A stretch of DNA of 52,582 nt. It comes from Akkermansiaceae bacterium UBA2367 (lineage in GTDB: Bacteria; Verrucomicrobiota; Verrucomicrobiia; Verrucomicrobiales; DEV007). The notes under the pieces were generated by a model. That model did not search any database. It saw only the letters and a list, made by a program, of their open reading frames with translations, and was not told the origin of the DNA. Shown in pieces: positions 50,991 through 52,582 of this stretch. The stretch is from the NCBI GenBank assembly GCA_002344525.1, contig DDTJ01000108.1:87055-139636 (forward strand). The letters run 5' to 3'. The translations under genes were made by a program, and so were the position numbers. Each line of letters begins with the position of its first letter. Positions within the stretch are counted from its first letter, which is position 1.

Positions 50991-52553
50991 ATGTCCACCG
51001 AACCCGTCCTCCTCGCCGGCTCCTGGCGCGACTCGGAAAAGACCGGCTTCTTCCAGTCCGCGAATCCCGCCACCGGCAAGCTCCTGCCCGCCCACTACCC
51101 GGTCAGCTCCTGGGCCGATTGCGAAACCGCCCTCGCCGCCGCCCAAGCGGCCTTCGCGGAAATGCGCACGATGCCGGGCGAAACCCTCGCCGCCTTTCTG
51201 GAAAGCTACGCCGCGAAGATCGAGGAACGCGCCGCCGAACTCGTCGCCATGGCCCATCTCGAAACGGCCCTGCCCAAATCCCCGCGCCTCGCCGACGTCG
51301 AGCTGCCCCGCACCACCGCCCAGCTTCGTCAGGCCGCCCACGCCGCCCGCCACGAAACCTGGCGCCAGCCCGTCATCGACCAGGCCAGCAACATCCGCTC
51401 CTGCTACGGCGCGATCGGGCCGGTCTGCGTCTTCGGACCGAACAACTTCCCCTTCGCCTTCGGCAGCGCCTCGGGCGGGGACTTCGCCGCCGCCATCGCC
51501 GCGGGCAATCCCGTGATCGCCAAGGCGAACTCCTCCCACCCCGGCACAACGAAGCTCTTCGCCGAGGCCGCCCACGAGGCCGCGCTCGAAACCGGGCTGC
51601 CCGCCGGCGCCGTCCAGCTCCTCTACCGCACCAGCCATTCCATCGGCGAGCAGCTCGTCACCGACGACCGCGTCGGCGCGACCGGATACACCGGGAGCCG
51701 CTCCGCCGGGCTCGCCCTGAAACGCGCCGCCGACGCCGCCGGCAAACCGATCTACCTCGAACTCTCCAGCGTGAACCCCGTCGTCCTCCTCCCCGCCGTG
51801 CTGGAGGAAAAGGGCGAGGCCCTCGCCGCCGAGTTCACGACGAGCTGCCTCATGGGTGCGGGCCAGTTCTGCACCAATCCGGGCCTCGTCCTGCTCCTCG
51901 CGGGCGAGACGACGGAGCGTTTCATCGCCGATCTCGCGAAGCGCTTCCGCGAAGCCCCCGTCGGCACCCTGCTCTCCGAATCCGTGCGCAAGTCGCTCCA
52001 CGAGAGCCACCGCATCCTCACCGGAGCGGGCGCGGAGGTGCTCTGCGGCACCGGACCCGGCGACGGCGCGGGCTGCTGCGTGGCGAACACCCTGCTGCGC
52101 GTCTCCGGAGCCGCCTTCCTCGGCGATCCCGAGACGATGCAGACCGAGGCCTTCGGAAACTCCTCGCTGATCGTCGTGGCCGCCACCCTCGACGAAGCCG
52201 CCAAGGTCCTGGAAAAGCTCGAGGGCAATCTCACCGGCGCCACCTACTCCGCCGAAAGCGGGGCCGACGACGCGGCACACGACCGTCTCGAACCCATTCT
52301 GAGGCAGAAGGTCGGTCGTCTCCTCAACGACAAGATGCCCACCGGCGTCGCCGTCTCCCCCGCCATGAACCACGGTGGCCCCTACCCCGCCACCGGCCAT
52401 CCCGGCTTCACCGCCGTCGGTCTCCCCGCCTCCATCCTGCGCTTCGCCGTGCTGCAATGCTACGACAATGTCAGGCCCCACCGCCTCCCCCGAATCCTGC
52501 GCGACGACTATGAGGGTTCCGCGCAGAGATGGGTAGAAGGACGTTGGAGCTGA
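50991..52553 (+). CDS. Aldehyde dehydrogenase, alpha-ketoglutaric semialdehyde dehydrogenase type
   Basis: NAD(P)+-dependent dehydrogenase of 520 residues. The cofactor and active-site pattern matches the KGSADH/2,5-dioxovalerate dehydrogenase group: PVCVFGPNNFPFAFGSASGG near 145-164, KANSSHPGTTKLFAEAA, GYTGSRSAGLAL, the catalytic Glu in YLELSSVNPVVLLP, and the catalytic Cys in GAGQFCTNPGLVLL near 295-308. The C-terminal THP/NHGGPYPATGHPGFTAVG segment is typical. It would oxidise 2,5-dioxopentanoate to 2-oxoglutarate, the last step of several sugar-acid and hydroxyproline pathways. Only the M24 peptidase gene upstream is associated; other pathway genes may lie beyond the right edge. Confidence 0.9.
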   Translation: MSTEPVLLAGSWRDSEKTGFFQSANPATGKLLPAHYPVSSWADCETALAAAQAAFAEMRTMPGETLAAFLESYAAKIEERAAELVAMAHLETALPKSPRLADVELPRTTAQLRQAAHAARHETWRQPVIDQASNIRSCYGAIGPVCVFGPNNFPFAFGSASGGDFAAAIAAGNPVIAKANSSHPGTTKLFAEAAHEAALETGLPAGAVQLLYRTSHSIGEQLVTDDRVGATGYTGSRSAGLALKRAADAAGKPIYLELSSVNPVVLLPAVLEEKGEALAAEFTTSCLMGAGQFCTNPGLVLLLAGETTERFIADLAKRFREAPVGTLLSESVRKSLHESHRILTGAGAEVLCGTGPGDGAGCCVANTLLRVSGAAFLGDPETMQTEAFGNSSLIVVAATLDEAAKVLEKLEGNLTGATYSAESGADDAAHDRLEPILRQKVGRLLNDKMPTGVAVSPAMNHGGPYPATGHPGFTAVGLPASILRFAVLQCYDNVRPHRLPRILRDDYEGSAQRWVEGRWS

Positions 52554-52555
52554 AA

Positions 52556-52582
52556 CCTCTTACTCTGACTCCCTACTCTTAC
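52556..52582. repeat. CTACTC-type repeat, cut by the window edge
   Basis: Reads aacctcttactctgactccc followed by tactcttac, in the style of the inverted repeat near 8.5 kb. It begins right after the aldehyde dehydrogenase stop and continues outside the window. Confidence 0.55.

Noticed and set aside
49815..52481. 888-codon open frame on the minus strand opposite the M24 peptidase and aldehyde dehydrogenase genes
   Set aside because: It mirrors two clear genes and its translation is Gly/Ala/Val/Glu/Arg-rich without domains; high GC codon bias opens the antisense frame.
49866..52553. Complete hydroxyproline pathway from the peptidase-dehydrogenase pair
   Set aside because: The intermediate enzymes are not seen in this window; only the last step and a peptidase are present.

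Overview
This is a GC-rich bacterial chromosome segment with dense, ordinary gene packing. The gene set points to the Verrucomicrobiota: a PF07399-type Na+/H+ antiporter, secreted DUF1080 proteins, an ECF sigma factor beside a membrane Ser/Thr kinase carrying a formylglycine-enzyme-like (FGE/SUMF1) domain, a fused SpmA-SpmB protein, many Tat/Sec-exported hydrolases, and intergenic regions loaded with short palindromic repeats. The phylum call is inference from gene content; no rRNA gene is present.

Layout. The left edge (1-4.1 kb, minus) is a tripartite efflux operon: TolC-like lipoprotein, HlyD/MacA-type adaptor, ABC ATPase running off the window. It is preceded by the RNase P RNA gene (rnpB) and a LysM lipoprotein with its own terminator. 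purH, a YARHG-domain serine protease and metG follow on the plus strand. From 10.7 to 16.8 kb lie a small acidic protein, a TPMT-type methyltransferase, the 3' remnant of an IS4/Tn5-type transposase, an exported PrxQ/Bcp peroxiredoxin, the SpmA-SpmB fusion, YnfA, and a compact operon of FabL-like reductase, FabG-like reductase and an unusually long acyl carrier protein. A Na+/H+ antiporter, a nested inverted repeat and a probable 6S RNA precede the translation block rpmI-rplT-pheS-pheT (minus).

The most interesting region is 25.4-33.1 kb. An ECF sigma factor, two secreted DUF1080 proteins and a transmembrane Ser/Thr kinase lie in line on the minus strand. The two DUF1080 proteins and the extracytoplasmic part of the kinase all carry near-identical copies of one ~160-residue helical module, and a second small beta-type domain sits N-terminal to DUF1080 in one protein and C-terminal in the other. 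I read this as a sigma/kinase signalling locus whose kinase meets its secreted partners outside the membrane through homologous modules. The function is unknown.

Further right are a four-gene set of exported enzymes (ceramidase-like, metallophosphoesterase, sialidase-like, class IV aminotransferase), a MoxR-DUF58 pair, a CBM9-like protein, and a set of M20 peptidase, GpgS-like glycosyltransferase, GT4 glycosyltransferase and HAD phosphatase that looks like glucosylglycerate or mannosylglucosylglycerate solute synthesis. A PIN-domain toxin-antitoxin pair with a palindromic operator, pabB, a YpfJ-type zinc metallopeptidase, an Ada-like alkyltransferase, an M24 peptidase and an alpha-ketoglutaric-semialdehyde-type aldehyde dehydrogenase complete the window. 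At least seven families of short inverted or clustered repeats occupy the gaps, sometimes inside operons (pheS/pheT, moxR/DUF58).
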